From Desulfosarcina widdelii (GTDB taxonomy: Bacteria > Desulfobacterota > Desulfobacteria > Desulfobacterales > Desulfosarcinaceae), in contig NZ_AP021875.1 in assembly GCF_009688965.1 (NCBI RefSeq), forward strand, positions 5,456,001-5,520,000: 64,000 nt of DNA. Reading direction: 5' to 3'. The notes beneath the pieces were generated by a model. The model was not told the origin of the DNA, did no database searches, and saw only the letters and a list, made by a program, of their open reading frames with translations. Position numbers and translations under genes: made by a program. Position 1 is the first letter of the stretch; each line of letters opens with the position of its first letter. This document shows positions 1-8,803 of the stretch, piece after piece.

Positions 1-2064
1 TTGAGCGATTAGCTTTTTTATTGTTTTTTTTCCTTTTGAATAGACCTCTATCGACTTGAAATCTTCTATCACAGCGACCGATCCAAAACCGTATATTTCG
101 ACTCTTTCCTTTGGGAGGCTCTTGTCGCCATTGGATAGATAGGCAATCGTACCAATGGATCCATTGCGGTAGGTTAAGCTTACAGTCACGACGTCATCCA
201 AATTTTTAGGATCCTTCATGGCGGTTGCATAGACTGTTTCTGGAAGGGATCCATTCAGATAGGTTAGATAATCAACGAAATGACAGACTTCCCCAACAAT
301 TCTTCCACCGCCGATATCAGGATCCTGAATCCAGGAATCCCTCGGAATCTGACCTGCATTAATCCGATAGGTCATTGCTAACGGACCATTGGGGAAAACG
401 ATTTTCAATTGTTCGGTCAATGCTGAGAAACGCCTGTTGAAGCCAACCATTAAAAGTGGCTTGCCAGTTGTTTCCGTTGATTCGGTTGCATTGGATTGAT
501 TTGTTTTTTTCTTGACTGAATTGCTACCCTCAACATGAGTGCCAACAAATTCAAAAATGTCATTGAGCTCATTTTCATTGAGGCAAAGAGGTTTCTCGAC
601 AAACACATTTTTTCCGTTTTTGAGCGCTTCGATCACGAATTTTGCGTGGGAATCATGGCGTGTAGCGATAAAGACAGTATTGATGTCATCGTCAGCGAAA
701 AGCTCATTTTTATTTGATGTGCAGAATTCAAACCCGAAACGTTCGGCTACGGAACGAGATGACGACCCGCTTGTAGTAAGCACACCTTTTAGTTTCACTG
801 AGGATTGTTTGGGGATATTCGGAAGCAAGTTTCCTTGGGCATAGGATCCTGCACCGAAAAAAGCGATGTTTACCGAAGATGGTGTCCGATCGGAGGCGGG
901 CACCATTAAGATCTTAGATTGATTTGGATTATCGGCTTTTAACGTATCATAGGCGATGAGGATGCCAATGAAAGGCTCTGATTTTTCTATCATCATATCG
1001 TAAGCATGCGGTGCATCCTCAAGCTTGAAGGTGTGGGTGGTCAGGTAGTTTACATCGATCTTTTTTCTATGCAGCAAAGATTGAAATTCCTGCATGTTTC
1101 GCTTTTCCGTCCACCGTACATAAGCAGGCGGATAGTCTTGTCCTTTGTCTTCGTAAGCCGGGTCGTATCTACCCGGCCCATAGGAACAGGACATCTTGAC
1201 TTGCAGTTCTTTCTTGTAAAAGTGAGGTTCTCTTTCGAAGCCTGTGGGCACGGCTCCTACAACCACGACAGTTCCTCGTTTGCGGCAGATTGCCCCTGCA
1301 AAGTTGATGGGATCTAACGAAGTCGACGCTGCCGTGATGATTACCGCATCGCATCCCAGACCTTTGGTAAAATGCTCAATCTGGCCTTCGATGCCTGTTT
1401 CATCACGACGCATCGCAAGTTCAGCACAATGTTTGGATGCAAGATCCACCATGGCTGAATCGATATCGATACCGATGACGCGAACGCCGGATGCTTTCAG
1501 AAGCAGACTGGTCAACTGGCCTAACAGGCCTAACCCGACGACCGCACAGGTTTCACCAAGCCTCAAGTCGGCTTGGCGCACACCCTGCATGGCGATGGCG
1601 CCCACCGTATTGTAGGCAGCAGACTTAAAATCCGCGTCAGGTTCAAGTTTTACACACAAATTCATCGGTACGCTGACATATTCGGCGTGGGAAGCGGTGA
1701 GCCCGCCACAAGCAACACGATCACCAATTGAGAAACCGATTGCCCCTGGTCCGATATCCACAACCTCTCCGGCACAGGAGTAGCCAAGTGGAGAATAAGA
1801 ATCGAGCTTTTTCATCACAGCCCTGTAGGTCTGCACGAGTCCCTGTGATTTCAGGGTTTGAAGTACCTGTCTTACTTGCTCAGGACGCTCCTTTGCTTTT
1901 CCGATATAGCCTTTCCTGGCAGTCTTCACGGTGCTTCTCTCAGTTCCGGCGCTGATCAACGAAAAAAAATTTCGAACCATTACCTGTTTGGGGCTGACGA
2001 TAGGCAACGGTGTTTCCGTAATCTTCAAATCACCTGTTTTTAGCTTCTGAGTCAGTTGTTGCAT
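1..2064 (-). CDS. bi-domain dehydrogenase (zinc-type ADH + Gfo/Idh/MocA), 3' end beyond window
   Basis: The open frame runs from an ATG at 2064 to the window edge without a stop, so at least 688 residues are visible and the C-terminus is missing. The first ~350 residues read as a medium-chain alcohol-dehydrogenase-like domain (PLGYSCAGEVVDIG, then a VVGLGLLGQ nucleotide-binding loop). A second Rossmann domain begins near residue 375 (NIAFFGAGSYAQG) and continues with the Gfo/Idh/MocA hallmark FVEKPLCL. This two-domain arrangement is known from surface-polysaccharide clusters, where it probably oxidises or reduces a nucleotide sugar; the exact substrate is unknown. It is the last visible gene of the minus-strand cluster, 92 bp after the SDR gene. 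Confidence 0.85.
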   Translation of the reverse strand, partial: MQQLTQKLKTGDLKITETPLPIVSPKQVMVRNFFSLISAGTERSTVKTARKGYIGKAKERPEQVRQVLQTLKSQGLVQTYRAVMKKLDSYSPLGYSCAGEVVDIGPGAIGFSIGDRVACGGLTASHAEYVSVPMNLCVKLEPDADFKSAAYNTVGAIAMQGVRQADLRLGETCAVVGLGLLGQLTSLLLKASGVRVIGIDIDSAMVDLASKHCAELAMRRDETGIEGQIEHFTKGLGCDAVIITAASTSLDPINFAGAICRKRGTVVVVGAVPTGFEREPHFYKKELQVKMSCSYGPGRYDPAYEDKGQDYPPAYVRWTEKRNMQEFQSLLHRKKIDVNYLTTHTFKLEDAPHAYDMMIEKSEPFIGILIAYDTLKADNPNQSKILMVPASDRTPSSVNIAFFGAGSYAQGNLLPNIPKQSSVKLKGVLTTSGSSSRSVAERFGFEFCTSNKNELFADDDINTVFIATRHDSHAKFVIEALKNGKNVFVEKPLCLNENELNDIFEFVGTHVEGSNSVKKKTNQSNATESTETTGKPLLMVGFNRRFSALTEQLKIVFPNGPLAMTYRINAGQIPRDSWIQDPDIGGGRIVGEVCHFVDYLTYLNGSLPETVYATAMKDPKNLDDVVTVSLTYRNGSIGTIAYLSNGDKSLPKERVEIYGFGSVAVIEDFKSIEVYSKGKKTIKKLIAQ

Positions 2065-2156
2065 GATTTTATGGTCTTTATTCTTCGAAGGTCGGTTAGC
2101 AGCAATAAAATAGCAATCATTCAGTTTAAGAGATTCATAGCACTGTTGTCCACAGA

Positions 2157-3089
2157 TCAGCTATCGGCGTTCAATTGCTCCCACATATCGTAAAGTGACT
2201 GCCTTAAACTGATTCCTGGGTGCCAGTCGGTATGTTTTTTTATTTTGCTACAATCGGCATATATGCGCATGATATCCGATGCCCTTGCCCGATCCGCGTC
2301 CACCTCTATTTCCGGTTCGAGCCCGGTATGATCAATCAACATCTGAATAACATTCTTGATTGCGATCTCGCGTTCTCCGGCAATATTATACGCTTCCCCG
2401 GGCTGGCCTTTTAAGGCAAGATGAAAAAACGCGGACGCGACGTCACGAATATCGATGAAATCACGCGTCGGCAACAAGTTCCCGGTTCTTATTTTTGCTG
2501 CCGAACCATTTTTGATCTCCCTGAATTGATGGACAAACGTCATTGGAACCATTGCACGGCTCTGACCGGGACCTGACAGGTTAAATATTCGGGCTCGAAT
2601 AATCTGCATCCCTTCTCCTCGGCAATACGATTCAGCCAACATGTCCTGGGCGGCCTTGCTCATTCCATATGGCCCGATGGGTCTGAGTGTTTGCGTCTCA
2701 ACGACCGGTAATTCTTCAGGTCGGATCCAGCCATAGGCTGCCGCAGAACCGGCCTGGATTACCTTTGGCCGTGTCTTGAGTCTGGCCACGGCATTGTACA
2801 CCGTATCAGTGATAAATAGATTGGCCGTAATGTGCGCCGCCAAGGTTCCTGGTCCAACCAGCCCTGCAAGATGAAAGAGATGTGTTGGTGAAAATTCCTG
2901 CAAAATGTCAAAAACCGTATCTTGGTCAGCCAGGTCCACAGATTTATAGGACCAAGTAACCCCTTCAGGCACCGTTCTCTCCAGATCAACGCCTAAGATC
3001 TGCATGTCGAGACGCTGATAGCGCAGGTAATCAATCAGGTGCCTCCCGACAAATCCCAATGCACCGGTAACAAGCACGCGGTAAGGCAT
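2157..3089 (-). CDS. NAD(P)-dependent SDR, GDP-4-keto-6-deoxymannose reductase (RMD)-like
   Basis: An extended short-chain dehydrogenase of about 310 residues. The N-terminal glycine motif (GALGFVGRHL) binds NAD(P), and the catalytic Y-x3-K is visible in GPYGMSKAAQ. Serine/alanine residues precede the tyrosine (AGSAAAYG) as in RMD-type reductases. I chose the ATG at 3089 (MPYRVLV) rather than 3122, because it has a purine-rich site upstream and keeps the glycine motif at the usual distance from the start. The neighbours are a nucleotidyltransferase and a 4,6-dehydratase-like SDR, so the trio can plausibly make an activated 6-deoxyhexose such as GDP-D-rhamnose. That product is inferred; the family has many substrates. 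Confidence 0.8.
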   Translation of the reverse strand: MPYRVLVTGALGFVGRHLIDYLRYQRLDMQILGVDLERTVPEGVTWSYKSVDLADQDTVFDILQEFSPTHLFHLAGLVGPGTLAAHITANLFITDTVYNAVARLKTRPKVIQAGSAAAYGWIRPEELPVVETQTLRPIGPYGMSKAAQDMLAESYCRGEGMQIIRARIFNLSGPGQSRAMVPMTFVHQFREIKNGSAAKIRTGNLLPTRDFIDIRDVASAFFHLALKGQPGEAYNIAGEREIAIKNVIQMLIDHTGLEPEIEVDADRARASDIMRIYADCSKIKKHTDWHPGISLRQSLYDMWEQLNADS

Positions 3090-3102
3090 TTCTTTTCTCA
3101 AT

Positions 3103-3819
3103 TTATTGTTTCCGGCCCTCAAATTTATCCTTCATCGCAGGGTATTCTCGTCCGGCTTTTTCATAATCGTCCGGTCTTCCGATATCCAACCAATATCCGT
3201 CAAAGGGATATGCCTGAATATTTTCATGATTGCCAATCATATCCAACATTAATTGATCGAAGCCGTATGCCTGGTTATCGGGTACATATTGTAAAATTCT
3301 TTTAGAGAAGGCGTAAATCCCCATACTGACACTGTAATGATGGGTCGGTTTTTCTGTAAAACTATCGATTTTCTTTGTGGTCGCATCGTAGCGCAAAACG
3401 CCGAAATCAATTTTAACGTCTCTTTCATAAGTGGCAATGGTTGCCATCGCTCTGTTCTCTATATGTTTCTGAAAAAATCGCTCGAAGTCGAAATCAGTAA
3501 GAATATCGCCATTCATAACTAGAAAATTGTCGGGAAGGGTTTCGATCAATTTTAGCGGGCCGATCGTTCCCAGTGGTTTGTCTTCGAAGGAGTACTCGAT
3601 TTGAAGGCCGTATCGTTCACCGTTGCCAAAGTAAGCCATAATAAGCTGTGCAAGATGATTAACAGCCAGCGTGACACGGGTGAATCCATATGATACCAGT
3701 TGGTTGAGCACTATTTCCATGATTGCTTTCTCGCCAACGGGTACAATCGGCTTTGGGATTACTGTGGTATACGGTTTAAGTCTTGTACCCAATCCACCTG
3801 CCAGGATAATTGCTTCCAT
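3103..3819 (-). CDS. sugar-1-phosphate nucleotidyltransferase
   Basis: A 238-residue enzyme starting MEAIILAGGLGTRLKPYT, which carries the nucleotide-binding signature G-G-x-G-T-R-L and the downstream PKP motif (IPKPIVPVG) of the NTP-transferase family. It activates a sugar 1-phosphate by attaching a nucleotide. The start at 3819 is well supported by a GGAGG site a few bases upstream; a longer reading frame to 3963 adds only an unrelated-looking N-terminus. It sits between two SDR genes and is probably co-transcribed with them. Base specificity (GTP, dTTP, CTP or UTP) cannot be read from the sequence; the neighbours suggest a GDP-hexose. Confidence 0.88.
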   Translation of the reverse strand: MEAIILAGGLGTRLKPYTTVIPKPIVPVGEKAIMEIVLNQLVSYGFTRVTLAVNHLAQLIMAYFGNGERYGLQIEYSFEDKPLGTIGPLKLIETLPDNFLVMNGDILTDFDFERFFQKHIENRAMATIATYERDVKIDFGVLRYDATTKKIDSFTEKPTHHYSVSMGIYAFSKRILQYVPDNQAYGFDQLMLDMIGNHENIQAYPFDGYWLDIGRPDDYEKAGREYPAMKDKFEGRKQ

Positions 3820-4028
3820 GAACGGATCCTCCATCATTATTTTAAAACCAGAATTGAACAATCGGGAGCTTGGTAAAGATACGAGAAAGAAAGGTGACGA
3901 TGTCCGACTATTTAGTGTCCGTCCAGAAATGTATTGAAATCTGAAGGCCAGAAAGGTACTCACATTTACTGCTACAATAAAAAAAAGTTTGCAAGAATGT
4001 CGGATGATTCCATGTCTGTCAACATTTT

Positions 4029-5021
4029 TTACACGGTATAGTTGTCTCCGACATAGAGGTCCCGGTGCGCTTTGATGAATTGAAAGGTTTTTTTAAGGCC
4101 CTCATCTAAAGTTACTTTTGGGGCCCATCCAACTACCGTTTTCGCTTTTTTATTGTCGCAGATGAGCTTGTAGACCTCACTTTTTTCGGGACGGAGCCTC
4201 TCCTCGCTGGATACAACGCTAACGCCAGGGTTTACCAAATCAATTAGTTTTTGAGCTAAAGCACCGATGCTGATTGTCTTGCCGTTTCCAATATTGATGG
4301 TCTCTCCGACTGTGTCGGAATTCTCAGCAATTTTTATGAAACCATCCACGGTATCTTCGACAAACGTCAGATCTCGACAAGGGGTTAGCGCCCCGAGGAA
4401 GATCGTCTCTTTTTTAAGAAGGAGCTGTTTGATAATTGTTGGTATAACTGCTCGATCAGACTGACGTGGCCCATAGGTGTTGAACGGACGAATTGTCGAC
4501 ACGGGAACATCGAAACTCCGATAATAGCTCTCGGCCAGCTTGTCAGCACTTATCTTGCTGGCGCTGTATGGAGATTGGCCCTGCAATGGATGGGATTCAT
4601 CGATGGGTTCGTATAAAGCCGTGCCGTAACATTCGCTGGTGGATGTGGTTACCATCTTGGACACACTGAATTCTCTTACCGCCTCCAGAACATTTAACGT
4701 GCCTTTGATATTGGTGTTTACATAGCTGCCGGGAGCGACATAACTGTATGGTATGCCAATCAGTGCCGCTAGATGAAAAACGCAATCACACCCCCTGACG
4801 GCATTTCGTACCATCCCTTCGTCGGTGATGTCGCCCCAGATAATTTCCATGTTTTCAAGTAACCGTTGACTTAAAAATGACAGGTTGCCTAAATCGTTAC
4901 GGCTGTTGTATCGCACAAACGCTTTTACATCGGCACCTTGGTTGATCAGGGCTTCCACAAGGTGGCTACCGATAAAACCTGCAGCACCTGTAATCAAAAC
5001 TTTCTTCTTGGACAGCTTCAT
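4029..5021 (-). CDS. NAD-dependent 4,6-dehydratase-like SDR (GMD/LegB-type)
   Basis: A 330-residue extended SDR with TGAAGFIGSHL at the N-terminus, the TSTSECYGT strand and the catalytic Y-x3-K in SPYSASKISADK. The stretch RPFNTYGPRQS followed by AVIPTIIKQLL closely matches the nucleotide-sugar 4,6-dehydratases annotated as GDP-mannose 4,6-dehydratase or as LegB. The substrate may therefore be GDP-mannose or a UDP-HexNAc. AGGTGA precedes the ATG, and the upstream glycosyltransferase gene ends only 2 bp before this start, so the genes are translationally linked. It is presumably cytoplasmic and works with the nucleotidyltransferase and the RMD-like reductase downstream. Confidence 0.85.
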   Translation of the reverse strand: MKLSKKKVLITGAAGFIGSHLVEALINQGADVKAFVRYNSRNDLGNLSFLSQRLLENMEIIWGDITDEGMVRNAVRGCDCVFHLAALIGIPYSYVAPGSYVNTNIKGTLNVLEAVREFSVSKMVTTSTSECYGTALYEPIDESHPLQGQSPYSASKISADKLAESYYRSFDVPVSTIRPFNTYGPRQSDRAVIPTIIKQLLLKKETIFLGALTPCRDLTFVEDTVDGFIKIAENSDTVGETINIGNGKTISIGALAQKLIDLVNPGVSVVSSEERLRPEKSEVYKLICDNKKAKTVVGWAPKVTLDEGLKKTFQFIKAHRDLYVGDNYTV

Positions 5022-5023
5022 AA

Positions 5024-6106
5024 TTAATCACCTGCGATTAAGGTATTGTATAGTTGGAGAATCAGTTCAGCGTTGTTTGGCGCCCCTCCCACTTTTGGCA
5101 CAACAAAAAGTTTATCAATGCGCTTCAAGGCCTTGCGAACAGTATGTTCAAAGTCGTTCATATTTCGTGACTTGAAAAGCACACACTCCACGGGACGGGT
5201 TACACAATCACTAGCAATAACCGGTGTTCCCACATGAAGTGCTTCACGAATGGAAACGGCATCCCCGTCTGTATTCGTCGGTCTGCAGAAAAGGTCGCAG
5301 TCGCGATACAGTCCGACAACGTCATCAAGCTGTTCGATAATGAAATTGATATGATCGCCAACCAAGGCTTTCGCATGATTAATAGTCTGTTGAACCAACT
5401 TCTCCGATTCAGCCCCGTTAATGCTTAAGACAAGCCCGATGTTAGGGAAATCAGGCATTAATCTTTCAGTCAGTTCTATCAACATGTCAATTCCATAAAC
5501 ATCTTCAGCATTGTATTTCTGACCAATCCATCCAGTGGCACAAAGAACCGGAAAATGTGATTGTATGAATTTAGACAAGTAAGCAGGTGGTTCTTTTATG
5601 TCCTCGACCAATGGTGGGATATATGCTGGAATCATAAATATTTTTTTTTTTGATAGGCCAATTTTATTTATGCAGTCATTTTTTATATTTTCATTACAGG
5701 CAATAATGGCGTCCATTTGATTTAAAATCCAGAACGTTATCCATTTTTTTATTAAACTTTTTTCGATAGAAAGGTTAATACTGCGACCTTGAATGCTGAT
5801 TACGTATTTACCAGATCGAAACATCGCCATGATACCAAATACGACTCGTGCTAAAAAATTTGGCGTGTGTAAATGAAAAATCTTTGATCTTTCAAATAAA
5901 AAAAGTTTAACTATAAAAAACAGCTTTCTATTCTTAACGCTGATAATCCGATTGCTGCAACTGCTATCTGAAGTACCGTTGTATAAGGTGTAATCGTATT
6001 GTGATTGATCAAGGTAGCGGGTGAGTCTTTGCAAATGTATACTGATTCCGCCATATGGCGGGGGAAAAGGTCCTACCAGTGTAATGCTTCTTGATATTTT
6101 TTGCAT
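5024..6106 (-). CDS. glycosyltransferase, GT4/GT-B type
   Basis: About 360 residues. The N-terminal LVGPFPPPYGGISIHLQRL is the glycine-rich loop typical of GT4 enzymes. The C-terminal half has the acceptor/donor motif region IREALHVGTPVIASD, the GT-B equivalent of the E-x7-E motif. It would transfer a sugar from a nucleotide donor onto the growing polyprenyl-linked glycan at the inner face of the membrane. The ATG at 6106 is preferred; the longer frame starts at a TTG (6127), and neither has a strong ribosome site. It directly precedes the 4,6-dehydratase gene. Confidence 0.8.
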   Translation of the reverse strand: MQKISRSITLVGPFPPPYGGISIHLQRLTRYLDQSQYDYTLYNGTSDSSCSNRIISVKNRKLFFIVKLFLFERSKIFHLHTPNFLARVVFGIMAMFRSGKYVISIQGRSINLSIEKSLIKKWITFWILNQMDAIIACNENIKNDCINKIGLSKKKIFMIPAYIPPLVEDIKEPPAYLSKFIQSHFPVLCATGWIGQKYNAEDVYGIDMLIELTERLMPDFPNIGLVLSINGAESEKLVQQTINHAKALVGDHINFIIEQLDDVVGLYRDCDLFCRPTNTDGDAVSIREALHVGTPVIASDCVTRPVECVLFKSRNMNDFEHTVRKALKRIDKLFVVPKVGGAPNNAELILQLYNTLIAGD

Positions 6107-6162
6107 GATTTGGATAAGTGATTTCAAGATTTTGAACTACGTGAAAAACGAATTTATGATAG

Positions 6163-7008
6163 TCAATTTAAATCCCATTCATCATAGGATTTATATGTCA
6201 TTTCTTTTAACTCTTCGGTCCACATTTTTAACGTATCTACGCATATATTTCTTGAAAATCGGATGTCTTCGTGAAACCATTTGGATTCAAAATCAAAATC
6301 GATTTTTTTTGGAGCAAATTTTTTAATGGATTTTCGAATGTTGTACGGTAAAATTTTTCTATACGGAAAATTTTCAGCTATAGAATGGAGCTTTCCCAAA
6401 AAAGTAAACTTATCTATCGTTTCGATCTTTTTAGGGCTAGCATGGTATACTTTTTTAATATTCGCAATTTGATATTTCGCAACTCCCAACCAATAAAACA
6501 AATCATTGCAAAACTTTTGAGGATCTGACACCATCGCTTCGAATGTGCCGATAAAAACATTCTCAAACAGATTAATATAGGGTTGAATTTGATACGAGTA
6601 ATGACTATTTGACATATAATCGCCAGTCAAAATCACATCCGATAATTTATTTTTCTCGCCTTCCTTCCTAACCATATGCTTATATTGGCTGACAATTCTA
6701 TCAAAGGGATTCCTCATGATATAAATAATCCTTGAGTCAGGATTAAACTTATGGATACGCTCTGCCACACCCGGACGATAAGGAAGCTTTGAATACTCAG
6801 TTGAACCCTCACCAATAAATTTTTCATTTTTTACTTCTTTAAATAGTTCAATGTATTCCAAATTTCCTTTCGACCATAGTTCTTCACGTGAAAAATGCAT
6901 TGGCTCTTTGACTGGAGACATGAAAATTTCAGGGTGAGATCCAAGATACTCATATAGAGATGACGTTCCGGATTTCATCGCACCAATTATAAACAGATTT
7001 GGTTTCAA
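6163..7008 (-). CDS. PAPS-dependent sulfotransferase (heparan N-sulfotransferase/Stf0-like)
   Basis: A 281-residue protein that opens with FIIGAMKSGTSSLYEYL, the 5'-phosphosulfate-binding loop of sulfotransferases. It continues with IIYIMRNPFDRIVSQYKH, the 3'-phosphate-binding motif with the conserved R and S. These enzymes move sulfate from PAPS to a carbohydrate hydroxyl or amine. The only possible start upstream of the binding loop is a TTG at 7008, because a stop codon lies immediately 5'; GGGTG sits just before it. Its position inside a polysaccharide cluster implies that the exported glycan is sulfated (inference). Confidence 0.85.
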   Translation of the reverse strand: MKPNLFIIGAMKSGTSSLYEYLGSHPEIFMSPVKEPMHFSREELWSKGNLEYIELFKEVKNEKFIGEGSTEYSKLPYRPGVAERIHKFNPDSRIIYIMRNPFDRIVSQYKHMVRKEGEKNKLSDVILTGDYMSNSHYSYQIQPYINLFENVFIGTFEAMVSDPQKFCNDLFYWLGVAKYQIANIKKVYHASPKKIETIDKFTFLGKLHSIAENFPYRKILPYNIRKSIKKFAPKKIDFDFESKWFHEDIRFSRNICVDTLKMWTEELKEMTYKSYDEWDLN

Positions 7009-7084
7009 TTATTCACCCAGCATTTATCAAATTGTGTAACTGATTCTTCCCAGAAAAATTTATACATAGAATAGTAGAAAAATA

Positions 7085-8509
7085 TTATGAAAAAATATTT
7101 TGTTTAAAATATAAAAATTTACCACTTTGCGTTCGATGAATTTTCTCAACGAAATCAATTTTTAATTCAAATCTTGTATAAATATTTTTAAACCCGCTCA
7201 TAATCAATTCTATATCAGATTTAGTAAATTTTTCCTTTGGTTCGATTTTCAATATCACTTTCCCGGCGACATTCTGGATGTATTGGTATGCCATAATTTT
7301 GTGCTTCATTGGCCACAATGGTACGTCAGCATAAATAAATGTTATTATACTGCCGCTTTTATCTATGAAAAAATCCTGCTTTCTTCCCAATACCTTCTTG
7401 ATCAATTTATGGTTGCGGCCACATTCACATTTATTTTTTTCTGGAATAGCATAGTCCATCGTACGGTATCTGATAAGCGGCGTGATATCATTGCAAAAGC
7501 TCGTCCCTACGATTTCGAAAACATTGTCGTTGCCATTATTGATCACTTCTTCTTCATTTTTAATAAATTCGACATAACTGTATTCGGGAAAAACATGGTA
7601 GTTATCGGAAACTTCACAAACCCCCGCCAGCGCGGCAAGTTCGGAAAGACCGTACCAGTGGTAAACTCTGCACTCAAAAACTTCCTGAAATAGCTCTAAT
7701 TGCCAATCATGAATTGTTTCGGAACTCGCTAATATGCCTTTAAGTCCAGGAAAAGGCTCGACACTGTTTCTTTTCATATACTGAGCGAGAATGATCAGAC
7801 TCGATGGATAAACATGTAAGTACTTGGGTTTAAAACTATTTATTTTAGTAATATAATGTCGCAAATTGTCATCAATCATGTGATATGAAGACAATATAAG
7901 ACTGTTTTTAATTGGATCGAAATATGATGGTGCTTTATCATTAGTATTTTTTATTACATCTCCTCGAAGAACGACAGTCCGATCCCCCGAAGAATATCCA
8001 TATCTTTTCCACTGTGTCATTATAAAGGCATTTTCCATTGACCTGGAAACACCTTTTTCATAGTAAAGGGATAAAGGGGCTCCGCTAGAACCACCTGTGG
8101 TTACGAGTATCGCATTAGACTTTGAATAATTTTTTGCTAACAGGTTGGATAAATTATTTCTTACGATTTCCTTCGTTAGATAGGGGATTTTTTTAAAATC
8201 ATAGAAGTTTTGTATGTCTTTCAATGACAGTGCGTGTTCATCAAAAAGAGATTTATAGTAAGGAACGTTTTGGTAAGCATGGTGCAGTAGTCGTTCTGTC
8301 TCTCTCCATTGGTAATCCTCAATTTCAGCATCGGACCACCATTGGGATTTTTCCAAAAGCGAAAGGTAGTAACTATAGGTTTTCCCATATCGCAAGCGGG
8401 CAGGTACAAGGCCATATAAGTGACCAATGACAGATTTTATAAACTGAGGACTACTGTTGTATATCGATTTAAAATTTCCATATAGTTGGTCTTCAACAGA
8501 GAAAGACAT
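7085..8509 (-). CDS. PaaK/CapK-like adenylate-forming enzyme
   Basis: About 474 residues, similar to phenylacetate-CoA ligase and the CapK proteins of capsule loci. It has the nucleotide-binding loop VTTGGSSGAPLSLYYEKG and the later HWYGLSELA stretch, corresponding to the core and acyl-binding motifs of the adenylate-forming superfamily, then a C-terminal subdomain ending in TQSGKF. Such proteins in polysaccharide clusters are thought to activate a carboxylate (acyl or amino acid) that decorates the glycan; the substrate here is unknown. The ATG at 8509 has GAGGA nine bases upstream and is preferred over the frame start at 8524. The protein lacks membrane segments. Confidence 0.82.
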   Translation of the reverse strand: MSFSVEDQLYGNFKSIYNSSPQFIKSVIGHLYGLVPARLRYGKTYSYYLSLLEKSQWWSDAEIEDYQWRETERLLHHAYQNVPYYKSLFDEHALSLKDIQNFYDFKKIPYLTKEIVRNNLSNLLAKNYSKSNAILVTTGGSSGAPLSLYYEKGVSRSMENAFIMTQWKRYGYSSGDRTVVLRGDVIKNTNDKAPSYFDPIKNSLILSSYHMIDDNLRHYITKINSFKPKYLHVYPSSLIILAQYMKRNSVEPFPGLKGILASSETIHDWQLELFQEVFECRVYHWYGLSELAALAGVCEVSDNYHVFPEYSYVEFIKNEEEVINNGNDNVFEIVGTSFCNDITPLIRYRTMDYAIPEKNKCECGRNHKLIKKVLGRKQDFFIDKSGSIITFIYADVPLWPMKHKIMAYQYIQNVAGKVILKIEPKEKFTKSDIELIMSGFKNIYTRFELKIDFVEKIHRTQSGKFLYFKQNIFS

Positions 8510-8665
8510 GTAGTGGGTCCTCAATTTCGATCATGGTTTATTAGGCGGATCATATTCAACGGATTGATACCGAATTGAGAAAGTGCACAAGGAGGCAGTT
8601 TTCGTAATTTTGATAAAAAGTCGTAAAGGAAAAAGATAAAGATAGGGGCAAGTTTGATAATAGAG

Positions 8666-8714
8666 ACCAACCTGATTTCAAATTTTGGGATATCTGAAAT
8701 CAGGTTGGTTTTTT
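8666..8714 (+). terminator. intrinsic-terminator-like hairpin
   Basis: Perfect 15-bp arms (8666-8680 and 8695-8709) with a 14-nt loop, followed by a T run at 8709-8714 on the plus strand. The flanking genes are on the minus strand, where the hairpin is preceded by an A run instead. It may therefore stop antisense transcription or only act as a structural 3' end or processing site after the beta-helix gene. Confidence 0.6.
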
Positions 8715-8803
8715 AAAAATGAAGGCTATCAAAATGGATGCGTTTAACAAAGCAGTAGGAAGAATATACAAATAAAAAATGCTTGTTTAGGATAGCAAAG
8801 TTG

